From positions 1-56,932 of the forward strand of contig JAUXAL010000016.1 in the NCBI GenBank assembly GCA_030619925.1: a DNA stretch of 56,932 nt, given 5' to 3'. Position numbers and translations under genes: made by a program. Positions 40,501 to 48,784 of this stretch are shown piece by piece (position 1 is the first letter of the stretch; every line of letters begins with the position of its first letter). Source of the stretch: Phycisphaerae bacterium (GTDB lineage Bacteria; Planctomycetota; Phycisphaerae; Sedimentisphaerales; Anaerobacaceae). The notes beneath the pieces were generated by a model that was given only the letters and a program-made list of their open reading frames with translations, had not been told where the DNA came from and made no database searches.

Positions 40501-40656
40501 TTCCGGCCGCTGAAAGTTTCCGTAACAGCGGCAGGCAAACCCATCGAGAGCAACCACAAGCTAAAAGACAGGCGTGTTGAGATAACCTTGAGCAAAGAGT
40601 TGACCATTTATGAAGGCCAGATGCTGGAGGTAACCATTGAACGGCAGGGCAGATGA
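37600..40656 (+). CDS. Secreted GH116-family glycoside hydrolase with nested beta-sandwich module
   Basis: 1018 codons; AAGGAAGTG precedes ATG. Signal peptide to about residue 26. The N-terminal GBA2-like domain ([58 protein letters not shown]) is interrupted at about 254-402 by a module, [23 protein letters not shown] and later [19 protein letters not shown] to [15 protein letters not shown], that I know from GH32/levanase-type proteins. The catalytic (alpha/alpha)6 domain has [55 protein letters not shown] and [17 protein letters not shown]. GH116 enzymes hydrolyse beta-glucosides, xylosides or glucosylceramides. The exact substrate is not predictable. A nitroreductase-family gene follows. 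Confidence 0.9.
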   Translation: [1018 protein letters not shown]

Positions 40657-40684
40657 AGGCGTCACTTCAATAGGGGAAATTATA

Positions 40685-41254
40685 ATGATAAGAGATTTAG
40701 TAATGAAGAACCGGACCTATCGGCGTTTCTTTCAGGAAGTCGCCATAGAACGCCAGACGCTCAGAGAGCTTGTTGACCTTGCGAGACTTTCTGCGGCCGC
40801 TGGCAATATGCAGCCGCTAAAATATATTCTTTCCTGCGAGCCTCAGAAAAACGCTTTGATATTTCCACACCTTGCCTGGGCCGGTTATCTCAAGGACTGG
40901 CCGGGTCCGCGTGAGGGCGAGAGGCCTTCTGCTTACATCATCATACTTGGCGATACGCAGATAACTCAGTCTTTTGGCTGTGACCATGGAATAGCCGCCC
41001 AGAGTATTCTCTTAGGTGCGACCGAGAGAGGTTTGGGTGGCTGTATCATCGGCACAGTACAGAGACAGAAACTCCGCAAAGCTTTGGATATACCATCCGC
41101 CTACCAGATACTTCTGGTCTTAGCCCTCGGCAAGCCCAGGGAGACCGTAGTGATAGAGACAGTCGGGGCCGCTGGAGACGTCAAGTACTGGCGCGACAGC
41201 GAAGGTGTGCACCACGTGCCAAAGCGGGCGTTGGATGATATTATCCTTGATTAG
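40685..41254 (+). CDS. Nitroreductase-family FMN protein
   Basis: 189 codons from the ATG at 40685, which has AGGGGA 9 bases upstream; a longer frame starting inside the GH116 gene has no family match. Family pattern: MKNRTYRRFFQEVAI, then LVDLARLSAAAGNMQPLKYILS (FMN-contacting Ser/Asn/Pro region), and GIAAQSILLGATERGLGGCIIGTVQRQKLRKALDIPS with LVLALGKPRETV. It is expected to be a dimeric FMN-dependent oxidoreductase using NAD(P)H in the cytoplasm. It starts 29 bases after the GH116 gene and is probably co-transcribed. Its natural substrate is unknown. Confidence 0.85.
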   Translation: MIRDLVMKNRTYRRFFQEVAIERQTLRELVDLARLSAAAGNMQPLKYILSCEPQKNALIFPHLAWAGYLKDWPGPREGERPSAYIIILGDTQITQSFGCDHGIAAQSILLGATERGLGGCIIGTVQRQKLRKALDIPSAYQILLVLALGKPRETVVIETVGAAGDVKYWRDSEGVHHVPKRALDDIILD

Positions 41255-41494
41255 ATGTAAACCGAGTTCATATAAGAGCTTGTTGGTGGTTTGCTTCGCT
41301 CATTTCGGTCGTGCCATTTGCCAATGCCGCAGGCTCTGGGAAATGTAAAAAATCTTCTTGTATTCTTCCAAAATAATAGCAAAATGTTATGGCACTCTGC
41401 ACGGTTGCCTGATTTTGAGGAAAAAACCGGCACGGGTGAGTGTCAGTGGAGTTGCAATCTCATAGGAAGTTAGCTTTAAGTTAAGGAGTGTATT

Positions 41495-42391
41495 ATGAAA
41501 AAAATATCAATTGGCTCATGGGCATATACGATTGGCCCTTACGCAGAAAATCCGGTATCCTGGGAGGAAGTCATAAAGAAGGTTGCAGGCTTGGGTTTCG
41601 ACGGCGTGGAGTTGGGCGGATTTCCGCCACATCCGAACCCGGACAATCTGCCGGAGAAAGAACAGCGGGACGCGTGCAAACAGCAGGTGGCGGATTTAGG
41701 GCTCGGGTGGTCCGGGCTGGCAGCGGATTTGTGGAGCCAGCATCTCATCGATACCGAAGACAATAGCGCATATCTTGCAACGTTCCGGAAGAATTTGCAG
41801 TTCTGCGTGGATATTGGGATTCCGGCTATTCGGGTGGACACGGTTCAGCCGCCGACGATTTTCGATACGGTGGATGCTGATACGGCGCTGAAGCGCGTGG
41901 TCGATACGTGGAAGATTTGTGCGGCCGAGGCGGCGGACGCCGGTGTGCGTATGGCGTGGGAGTTCGAGCCGGGCTTTGCGTTCAATAAACCGTTGGATGT
42001 TCTTCGGATTCTCGATGACGTCGACAACGACAATTTCGGCGTGATGTACGATGCGTGTCACGCTTATATGGTTGCGTGCACTGGTGCGCGGCAGCCGGGC
42101 GAGGCGGAGATTCTTCTGGGCGGGATACTTGAGCTGACCCAGAAGCTCCGCGGAAAAATCAATCACATCCACTTGATCGACTCCGATGGCACGCTCCACA
42201 ATGATGAGACATCGACGCACACTCCCTTCGGCGAGGGCAAGATCGATTTTGACGAGCTGATGCCGGAGCTGGCGAAAAATGATATGGGGCACGACTGGTG
42301 GACGATTGATTTGTGCTTCTGGGCGGACGCCTGGAAAGTGACAGAGCAGTGCAAGAAGGCGGTGGACAAGTTGAATCAGAAGTATGGATGA
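41495..42391 (+). CDS. Sugar phosphate isomerase/epimerase-like TIM-barrel protein
   Basis: 298 codons with AAGGAG 8 bases before ATG. AP endonuclease 2/xylose-isomerase-like TIM barrel: ISIGSWAYTIGPYA at strand 1, GFDGVELGGFPPHPNPDNL, MAWEFEPGFAFNKP (metal-binding Glu), NFGVMYDACHAYMVACTG (metal-binding Asp/His) and INHIHLIDSDGTLHNDETSTHTPFGEGKIDFDELM (His and Glu of the metal site). It has no signal peptide and is cytoplasmic. The next genes are a Gfo/Idh/MocA oxidoreductase and a cupin-type isomerase-like protein, in short gaps. Isomerisation, epimerisation or cleavage of a keto-sugar made by the oxidoreductase is the most likely role. Confidence 0.85.
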   Translation: MKKISIGSWAYTIGPYAENPVSWEEVIKKVAGLGFDGVELGGFPPHPNPDNLPEKEQRDACKQQVADLGLGWSGLAADLWSQHLIDTEDNSAYLATFRKNLQFCVDIGIPAIRVDTVQPPTIFDTVDADTALKRVVDTWKICAAEAADAGVRMAWEFEPGFAFNKPLDVLRILDDVDNDNFGVMYDACHAYMVACTGARQPGEAEILLGGILELTQKLRGKINHIHLIDSDGTLHNDETSTHTPFGEGKIDFDELMPELAKNDMGHDWWTIDLCFWADAWKVTEQCKKAVDKLNQKYG

Positions 42392-42438
42392 TACGGTGAG
42401 CCTGGAGGATTCAGGCGGGGAATTTCAGGAGTGGACTT

Positions 42439-43581
42439 ATGAAGAAAAAACTTAACATAGGATTGATTGGGTGCGGCTTTATGGGCCGGGTGCATTCGAA
42501 CGCATACGTGAAGCTGAACAAGTTCTTTGACGTCGAGCACGAGATGGTTATGAAGTGCATCTGTGACAACAATGCCGAGAAGCTCAAGGCGTTCGCGGCG
42601 AATTGGGGCTGGGAGAGTACCGAGACCGATTGGCGCAAAATGGTTACCAGGGATGATATCGACGTTGTTGACATCTGCACGCCTAACAACACGCACCACG
42701 ACATTGTAATACAGACCGCTGCTGCGGGTAAGATGATTGCTCTGGAGAAGCCGTTGTCGATGGACGCCAAAGAGGGTGTGCCGATGGTCGAGGCGGTGGA
42801 GAAGGCAGGCAAGCCCAATATGGTCTGGTTCAATTACCGTCGTGTTCCGGCGGCGGCGCTGGCCAAGCAGATTATTGAGGAGGGGAGAATCGGGCGGGTC
42901 TTCCATTACCGTGCCAAGTACCTGCAGGACTATACTATCAGCCCGGACGTTCCGCAGGGCGGCGATGCGCTGTGGCGGCTGGACGCGAAGGTGGCGGGCA
43001 GCGGCGTGACCGGTGATTTACTTGCGCATTCCATCGATATGGCTATGTGGTTTATTGGGCCGATCGCCTCGGTCTGTGCAATGACCGAGACGTTTATCAA
43101 GGAAAGAAAGAGTCAGGACTCGGGCAAGGTAGAACCCGTGACGATTGACGATGCTTGTGCTTTTCTTGCCCGGTTCGAGAACGGCGCTCTGGGGACATTC
43201 GAATCGACGCGCTATGCGTGCGGGCGGAAGAACCAGAATACGTTCGAGGTCAACGGTGAAAAGGGGTCGGTGGCGTTCGACCTCGAGACGGCCCACGAGC
43301 TGGAGTACTTCGACCACAGTGATCTGGTAAGTATTCGTGGATGGCGTACGGTTAAAACGTGGGATTCGAAGCACCCGTATATGAAGAACTGGTGGGTGCC
43401 GGGGTGCGGGATTGGCTATGAGCACTGGCATATCAATACCTTGGCCGATTTCGTCAAGGGGATAGAAAAGGGCGAAAAGACCTGTCCCGACCTCAAAGAT
43501 GCGCTGGCGACGCAGTACGTCTGCGACGCCGTGCTCGCTTCTGCCAGGAACAAAAAATGGGAGACAATCAAAAAACCGTGA
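42439..43581 (+). CDS. Gfo/Idh/MocA family oxidoreductase
   Basis: 380 codons with CAGGAG before ATG. Rossmann motif [17 protein letters not shown], then [32 protein letters not shown] with the EKP Lys, and [31 protein letters not shown] covering the catalytic-region Asp and His. The C-terminal domain includes [32 protein letters not shown], a pattern of the sugar-oxidising subgroup of planctomycete and Bacteroidetes members. NAD(P)-dependent oxidation of a sugar or glycoside hydroxyl is likely. It is central in the three-gene set with the TIM-barrel and cupin-like genes. Confidence 0.9.
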   Translation: MKKKLNIGLIGCGFMGRVHSNAYVKLNKFFDVEHEMVMKCICDNNAEKLKAFAANWGWESTETDWRKMVTRDDIDVVDICTPNNTHHDIVIQTAAAGKMIALEKPLSMDAKEGVPMVEAVEKAGKPNMVWFNYRRVPAAALAKQIIEEGRIGRVFHYRAKYLQDYTISPDVPQGGDALWRLDAKVAGSGVTGDLLAHSIDMAMWFIGPIASVCAMTETFIKERKSQDSGKVEPVTIDDACAFLARFENGALGTFESTRYACGRKNQNTFEVNGEKGSVAFDLETAHELEYFDHSDLVSIRGWRTVKTWDSKHPYMKNWWVPGCGIGYEHWHINTLADFVKGIEKGEKTCPDLKDALATQYVCDAVLASARNKKWETIKKP

Positions 43582-43596
43582 GAGCGGTAACAAAGC

Positions 43597-43622
43597 AGCA
43601 CAGGTGATTTCTCACTTGTGCT
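43597..43622. other. Intercistronic hairpin
   Basis: AGCACAGGTGA (43597-43607), loop TTTC, TCACTTGTGCT (43612-43622): 11 pairs including one G-T. It sits between the oxidoreductase and cupin-like genes and has no T-tract, so it may set relative mRNA stability. Confidence 0.5.
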
Positions 43623-43666
43623 CCCTGTAACTTATGGACTTGTTAGTGTTGAAGTAAGGAGGACTT

Positions 43667-44884
43667 ATGTCTGCTAATTCTATTGCGACCAAAGCACTTG
43701 AGCAGGGCAAAGGAATTGTCCGCCTGGTGCCGAATTGGGTGCCGCGTTCATTTTGTGTGCCTGGCCGGCGCATCAAGCTCCACCCGGACGACTATTATGC
43801 GCTGGGCGGTGAGCGCGGGGGCCTCGATGAACGCTGGTTTGCGTCAACCACACCCGCGGATAACGGCCCTTTGACCGCGCCGAATGAAGGCTTGAGCTTC
43901 ATTGTCTTTGAGGATAATGGAAAAATAGAACAAGTGCTTCTGAAAGATGCAATTGATGAGCTCAAGGGCGAACTTATTGGGGACAGACTGTGGAAGCAGC
44001 ACCAGCGCTGGCCGATGTACTCAAAGTTCTTCGACAACAAAGGCGCTCTGCCCCACCACATTCATCATCGCGACAAGCACGCGGCGCTGACGGGTCAGCT
44101 GGGCAAGCCGGAGGCGTACTATTTTCCGCCGCAGGCGAACAATTACGGGGGCGATTTCCCCTATACGTTTTTCGGTCTGAATCCCGGCACGACGAAGGAG
44201 CAGGTGCGTCAGTGTCTGGCAGACTTTGAAAAAGGCGACAACAAGATTACGAGTCTTTCGACGGCGTATCGGCTCGATGTTGGGACGGGCTGGGACGTGC
44301 CGCCGGGCGTGCTGCACGCCCCGGGCAGCCTCTGTACTTACGAGCCCCAGAAGGCCTCGGACGTTTTTGCTATGTACCAGTCACTTACAGGCGACCAGGT
44401 TGTTCCCAAGGAGCTTCTCTGGAAAGACACGCCTGAAGACAAAATGGGCGACGTTGACCATTTGCTTGAGGTGATTGACTGGGACCTGAACGTCGACCCC
44501 AATTTCGCTCAGAATCGGTTTATGCATCCCAGGCCCGTCCGGCCGCCAAAACAAATGGAGGCTGAGGGCTACATCGAAAACTGGATATGCTATAAGTCGA
44601 CGGCCTTCAGCGCCAAAGAGCTCACGGTCCTGCCGGGCAAAACCGTCACCATTAAGGACAACGCCGCCTATGGGTTTATCACGATGCAGGGACACGGCAG
44701 AGTCGGACAGTGGGATATAGAGACCCCTGCGCTTATAAGGTATGGCCGGCTAACCTATGATGAATTCTTTGTCAGCGAAAATGCCGCCAAGCAGGGCGTG
44801 ACTATCACTAATCCTTCTAAAACCGACCCAATCGTCCTGCTCAAGCATTTCGGGCCTGATAACCCGGATTTAGTTATCGAATAG
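43667..44884 (+). CDS. Cupin-fold, ManA-like sugar isomerase homologue
   Basis: 405 codons with AAGGAGG before ATG. The protein recalls class I mannose-6-phosphate isomerase: LPHHIHHRDKHA gives clustered histidines for a metal, KPEAYYFPPQANNYGGDFPYTFFGLNPGTTKEQV matches the ManA central region, and WDVPPGVLHAPGSLCTYEP has the second cupin metal motif (PPGxxHA). A C-terminal cupin-like half (GKTVTIKDNAAYGFITMQGHGRVG) is also ManA-like. It could isomerise a free or oxidised sugar. It is the last gene of the TIM-barrel/Gfo set. Function is inferred from fold only. Confidence 0.7.
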   Translation: MSANSIATKALEQGKGIVRLVPNWVPRSFCVPGRRIKLHPDDYYALGGERGGLDERWFASTTPADNGPLTAPNEGLSFIVFEDNGKIEQVLLKDAIDELKGELIGDRLWKQHQRWPMYSKFFDNKGALPHHIHHRDKHAALTGQLGKPEAYYFPPQANNYGGDFPYTFFGLNPGTTKEQVRQCLADFEKGDNKITSLSTAYRLDVGTGWDVPPGVLHAPGSLCTYEPQKASDVFAMYQSLTGDQVVPKELLWKDTPEDKMGDVDHLLEVIDWDLNVDPNFAQNRFMHPRPVRPPKQMEAEGYIENWICYKSTAFSAKELTVLPGKTVTIKDNAAYGFITMQGHGRVGQWDIETPALIRYGRLTYDEFFVSENAAKQGVTITNPSKTDPIVLLKHFGPDNPDLVIE

Positions 44885-44907
44885 TAAATCGAATCGCGAA
44901 TCACGAA

Positions 44908-45834
44908 TTATACGTCGCACAGGGCGACGGCTTCGGTAAGGCCTTCGAGCGGATCGCGTGTCGGGATGAACTCCTGGCCGACATAGCCGGTGTAGCCGCT
45001 CTTGGCGATCTCTTCCATTATAGGTTTGTAGTTGATTTCCTGTTTATTGTCGAGCTCGCGGCGGCCCGGGTTGCCGGCGGTATGGTAATGGCCGATATAG
45101 TCCTTATACTGCCGGATGCGGCTAATGATGTCACCATCCATAATCTGTACGTGGTAGATATCAAACAGCAGCTTCATCCTCGGTGAGCCGACCTTCTTAA
45201 CAATTTCCATGCAGTAGTCCGTGTGGTCGCCCTGGTAGCCGGGATGGCCCTTCATTTCGACCGCCACGCGGCTGTTGAGAATCTCCAAGCAGAGGTTGAC
45301 CTTCTTGGTCTCAGCGTAGCGTACTATTTTCTTGTAACCCTTAACGCAATTTCTGATGCCCGCATTGTCTCGGATGTTCTCGCGGAAACCTGTGAAGGTA
45401 ATAACATTAGGGAAGTTGTATTCGGAGCAGGCATCGATCGAGTCGCGGAGCTTGGCCAGGCACATGTCGTGATACTCGGGATTGTTCATTCCTTTCTCGA
45501 ACCCGTGACTGCCCGCAATGGCGCAGACCAGGCCGTGCTTTCTGAGCGTGGGCCAATCCGTCGGCTCCACCAGTTCGACGCTCTTGCAGCCGAGCTGTCT
45601 GGCGATTTGGCAGGTCTTCTCGACGTCCCAGTGCTTCTCGAAACACCAGTAAACAATGGACTGGTTGATGCGGCCTTTGGTGACCACTCGTTCCCTGCGT
45701 TTGCTTGCAGCGGCGCAAGAGCCAAGGGTTAAGCTCACCGCGCCGGCGGTACTTGCGCCGGCAGCCATTCTGAGCATGCTGCGGCGGCTGATACAGTTAT
45801 ATGTGCGGTTGTTTGATCGACTTTTTTCGCTCAT
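44908..45834 (-). CDS. Tat-exported TIM-barrel protein (hydroxypyruvate isomerase-like)
   Basis: 308 codons from the ATG at 45834, which has AAGGAG 7-8 bases upstream; the upstream in-frame extension of 59 residues lacks any signal character. The Tat signal is SRRSMLRMAAGAST, followed by a hydrophobic stretch and SCAAAS. The mature part is a xylose-isomerase-like TIM barrel: QSIVYWCFEKHWDVEKTCQIARQLGCKSVELV, NLCLEILNSRV (metal Glu), KLLFDIYHVQIMDGD (Asp and His) and DYIGHYHTAGNPGRRELD, with YVGQEFIPTRDP. This resembles Hyi-type isomerases, but Tat export implies action on an extracytoplasmic sugar or glycoside. It is divergent from the operon starting at 46074. Confidence 0.82.
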   Translation of the reverse strand: MSEKSRSNNRTYNCISRRSMLRMAAGASTAGAVSLTLGSCAAASKRRERVVTKGRINQSIVYWCFEKHWDVEKTCQIARQLGCKSVELVEPTDWPTLRKHGLVCAIAGSHGFEKGMNNPEYHDMCLAKLRDSIDACSEYNFPNVITFTGFRENIRDNAGIRNCVKGYKKIVRYAETKKVNLCLEILNSRVAVEMKGHPGYQGDHTDYCMEIVKKVGSPRMKLLFDIYHVQIMDGDIISRIRQYKDYIGHYHTAGNPGRRELDNKQEINYKPIMEEIAKSGYTGYVGQEFIPTRDPLEGLTEAVALCDV

Positions 45835-45994
45835 CTTGGTCTCCTTTTGTATCAGGTTGACTTTGAGTAAAGGTTTTCGGCTCATCTTAATAAACGTCGC
45901 CGGCACAGAGGCCAATTGTAAGTTCCTCAATGCCCTCGTCAAAGAAAAAACGAGATTCTCTAACGATTTGAAGAGGTGTTGTTCGAAATAAAAC

Positions 45995-46023
45995 TTGACA
46001 GACAATAGCAAACGTGCTATGCT
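45995..46023 (+). promoter_or_regulatory. Strong sigma70-type promoter
   Basis: Perfect TTGACA (45995-46000), a 17-base spacer, and TATGCT (46018-46023). It would drive the TIM-barrel/AKR/cytochrome operon beginning at 46074, leaving a 5' leader of about 45 bases. Confidence 0.65.
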
Positions 46024-46073
46024 GCAAAGGCTTAGATATTTCGTGAAAGTTTATTAGAGAAATAAGTTTTGTG

Positions 46074-46970
46074 ATGGGTAAAAACTCGAATCGACGTGAT
46101 TTTTTCAAAGTTGTGTGCTTAGGCACGGCAGCCGGGATTACGGCATCCTTTCTGCCAATATGGGCACAAGAGCCCGCAGCAAGAGAAAAATGGCGGATGC
46201 GGCTGTCGACCTCATCGATTCATTTTATGCAACTGCCTATTGAGCAGGCGTGTGAGCGAATCGCGAAGCTGGGCTTCAAGGCCATCGACATCTGGTCGGC
46301 CCACCAGGGCTGTCCTCACCTCGACGACGTGGCCAAACGCCTCGGGCCGGACGGCCTGAAAAAACTGCTGGCAAAGCACAATCTGAAACTCTTTGCCTTT
46401 TCGGTTTATAAGGGCGGCTACGCCCGTTACGCAGAACTGCTGGGCACGGCCGGCGGCGGCGTGGCCATTCGAGGCAGCGGCCCCCCTTGTAAGCCTGAAG
46501 AATTGACCGCCCGGATGCGCAAGTTTATCGAAGACCTCAAGCCTTTGGTCGAACTGGCTGAGAAACACAACTCTTATCTCGCCATCGAAAACCATGGCAG
46601 GGCGCTGCTTTGCTCGCTCGATTCGCTCAAGGCATTTGTCGACATTAACACATCACCGAGGTTAGGCATTGCACTGGCGCCGTATCACATCCAGACCCTC
46701 AAGGCTTCGGTGCCGGAGGCGATTCGTATCTGTGACAGGCAGCTTTTCTTCTTCTACGCCTGGCAGCACTATCCGGGCCCGAAGCAGCTTCCCGGCATCG
46801 GCCCCACGGATATGACGCCCTGGATGCGAGCCCTTGCGAGGATTCGATACCGTGGGTACGTTAATCCATTCATGCACGGGCACCCGGAACCCGATGTGAT
46901 GACAGCCAATCTGGCCAAATCGCGTGATTATCTCAAGGCGTGCTATAAGAAAGTGAATTTTGAAGCGTGA
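46074..46970 (+). CDS. Tat-exported TIM-barrel sugar isomerase/epimerase-like protein
   Basis: 298 codons from the ATG at 46074 (a GTG one codon upstream is equally possible; no strong ribosome binding site). Tat signal NSNRRDFFKVVCLGTAAGITASF, with cleavage likely after IWAQ. The mature protein is an AP-endonuclease-2-like TIM barrel: MRLSTSSIHFMQLPIEQACERIAKLGFKAIDIWS, YLAIENHGRALL (metal Glu) and LGIALAPYHIQTL. The usual metal-binding Asp/His/Glu set is less complete than in the cytoplasmic homologue at 41495. It is the first gene of an operon with the AKR-like and tetraheme genes. Confidence 0.8.
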   Translation: MGKNSNRRDFFKVVCLGTAAGITASFLPIWAQEPAAREKWRMRLSTSSIHFMQLPIEQACERIAKLGFKAIDIWSAHQGCPHLDDVAKRLGPDGLKKLLAKHNLKLFAFSVYKGGYARYAELLGTAGGGVAIRGSGPPCKPEELTARMRKFIEDLKPLVELAEKHNSYLAIENHGRALLCSLDSLKAFVDINTSPRLGIALAPYHIQTLKASVPEAIRICDRQLFFFYAWQHYPGPKQLPGIGPTDMTPWMRALARIRYRGYVNPFMHGHPEPDVMTANLAKSRDYLKACYKKVNFEA

Positions 46971-47017
46971 AATATAGTCGATAACAAGAACTCAAGTTAA
47001 GAAATGAGGAGAATACT

Positions 47018-48142
47018 ATGGAGCAAAAACAACAGCAGGCCGATAAGGCCAATGACTTAACTCGGCGCGAGTTTATGCGTGATGGTGCAGCGACCGCAAC
47101 GGGTCTGGCTGCGGGTCTCGGCGCAGTGGGCAGCCAAAGCGCCTACGCCGATGGGGTCGTCGAGAAAACTCGCAGCTACAACCCGGCCATGGAGTATCGG
47201 CGGCTCGGGAAGACCAACATTTGGGTCTCAGCGGTGTGCCTCGGTGGGCACTGGAAACGCGTCGATAAGATGGTACCTGGCGTCTTCAAAGGCAAGGGGT
47301 GGTTAAGTGCAGACCTGGACAGCAGCGGCTTCCGGAAAAACCGTCGCGACGTCGTTACCCGATGCATCGAATCGGGCATCAACTATATCGACGCCTGTAC
47401 TATGCAGGAGATACTTGCCTATGCCGAGGCCCTTAGAGGAAGGCGCGACGCGATGTTCCTCGGTTTCTCATGGTACCAGGAGGAAATGCGGAGAGAGCAG
47501 TACCGCACGACCAACGCGCTGCTTGCTACCCTCGACAAGGGCATGCGCGAGGCAAAGCTCGACTACGTGGACGTCTGGCGGATTACTATGCACGAGCAAA
47601 GCGGCCGGCACACTAATGCCGAAGTTGACCAGATGATGGGCGCCCTCGAAAAGGCAAGAAAACAGGGCAAGGTCCACTTCACGGGTCTATCCTCGCACGA
47701 CCGCCCACACATCAAATGGATGATCGAGACCTACCCCACCGTGCTTCAGGTTGTCGTGACGCCCTACACCGCCAAGAGCAAGGTGCTGCCGAGGGACAGC
47801 ATTTTCGATGCGATAAAAAAGCACGACGTCGGTTTCTTCGGCATTAAGCCGTTTGCCGGCACCTCGCTATTTAGGGGCGACAGTTCACCGGACAGCCCCG
47901 AGGCGGCGGAAGATGACCGGCTGGCGCGTATGGCCATCCGCTACATCCTGTGCAATCTTGCCATAGCGGCGCCCATCCCCGGTATGATTAACACCCACCA
48001 GGTGGACAACGTCGTAAAGGCCGTCAAGGAGCGACGTCAGCTCGACGTAGCCGAGGCCGAGGAGCTCGAAAAGGCTATGGACAAGGCGTGGGCCAGACTG
48101 CCGGCGAACTACCAGTGGCTAAAAGACTGGGAATACGTCTAA
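47018..48142 (+). CDS. Tat-exported aldo/keto reductase-like protein
   Basis: 374 codons with GAGGAG before ATG. Tat signal LTRREFMRDGAATATGLAAGLG, cleavage near AYADG. The (beta/alpha)8 AKR fold is recognisable: MEYRRLGKTNIWVSAVCLGGHW, SGINYIDACTMQEILAYAEAL, AKLDYVDVWRITMHEQSG, ALEKARKQGKVHFTGLSSH and FFGIKPFAG, with IPGMINTHQVDNVV near the C-terminus. The tetrad looks degenerate by eye: the Tyr expected after DACT is not there and the Lys and His positions read SW and T. It may therefore bind rather than reduce a substrate, or use other chemistry. It lies 47 bases after the TIM-barrel gene. Confidence 0.82.
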   Translation: MEQKQQQADKANDLTRREFMRDGAATATGLAAGLGAVGSQSAYADGVVEKTRSYNPAMEYRRLGKTNIWVSAVCLGGHWKRVDKMVPGVFKGKGWLSADLDSSGFRKNRRDVVTRCIESGINYIDACTMQEILAYAEALRGRRDAMFLGFSWYQEEMRREQYRTTNALLATLDKGMREAKLDYVDVWRITMHEQSGRHTNAEVDQMMGALEKARKQGKVHFTGLSSHDRPHIKWMIETYPTVLQVVVTPYTAKSKVLPRDSIFDAIKKHDVGFFGIKPFAGTSLFRGDSSPDSPEAAEDDRLARMAIRYILCNLAIAAPIPGMINTHQVDNVVKAVKERRQLDVAEAEELEKAMDKAWARLPANYQWLKDWEYV

Positions 48143-48211
48143 CAGTCCGCTATGCTGAACCAGCACCAAGCCCTAACGAGACAACCAAAGACGCAAGCAA
48201 GGACGTAGAAA

Positions 48212-48784
48212 ATGAAGGTTACAAAAGCAAGGACAGTAACATTGGTTGGATTTGTGATGAGCAGTTTGCTGCTAATTCTGGCAGCAAACTGCTCCTTTGA
48301 AAGGGCGCCCATAGACAAGCCCCCCGGCGAAAAGACCGAAGAGGTCCCGATTGAGCAACAGGCCAAAGCCGAGCCCGTTGCCGAGCAGGCCGAACACGAG
48401 TTGTTTGTCGCCAATCCATTTTGCGCCGTGTGCCACTACGGTTTCGACGAGGAGGAGCTTGCCCTTAACCATGAGCTGGCGGGCATCGGCTGCGAAAGGT
48501 GCCACGGCGAATCCGAACGTCACCGCAGCGACGAAGATAACATCACACCACCTGAGATTATGTACCCCAAAGCGAGGATAAATCCGACCTGCATGATGTG
48601 CCACCCCAGAGGCGAGATCAACCACGTCAGCCACCACAAACCACTGCTTGCCGGCGCCAAAACTATCTTTGACACAGAAGCTGCCAGCCGGAAGATATAC
48701 TGCACCGGCTGCCACGCCGAGCGGCACCGCATCAACGTACGCACCATCCTGTGGAACAAGGCAACCGGCGAGCTGCTGGAATAG
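48212..48784 (+). CDS. Tetraheme c-type cytochrome lipoprotein
   Basis: 190 codons. An N-terminal hydrophobic stretch ends in LILAANC, a lipobox with the lipidated Cys at residue 27, then an acidic Pro/Glu-rich linker to about 65. Four CxxCH haem-binding motifs follow: CAVCH (71-75), CERCH (94-98), CMMCH (127-131) and CTGCH (164-168), with several extra His available as axial ligands. It would be anchored in a membrane facing the periplasm and would carry electrons. As the third gene after two Tat-exported proteins it may accept electrons from an exported oxidation step. The family is cytochrome c3/NapC-like by pattern only. Confidence 0.85.
   Translation: MKVTKARTVTLVGFVMSSLLLILAANCSFERAPIDKPPGEKTEEVPIEQQAKAEPVAEQAEHELFVANPFCAVCHYGFDEEELALNHELAGIGCERCHGESERHRSDEDNITPPEIMYPKARINPTCMMCHPRGEINHVSHHKPLLAGAKTIFDTEAASRKIYCTGCHAERHRINVRTILWNKATGELLE

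Noticed and set aside
45835-46011. 59-residue N-terminal extension of the Tat TIM-barrel protein at 44908
   Set aside because: The internal ATG has AAGGAG at the right distance and begins just before the Tat signal; the extension would bury that signal.
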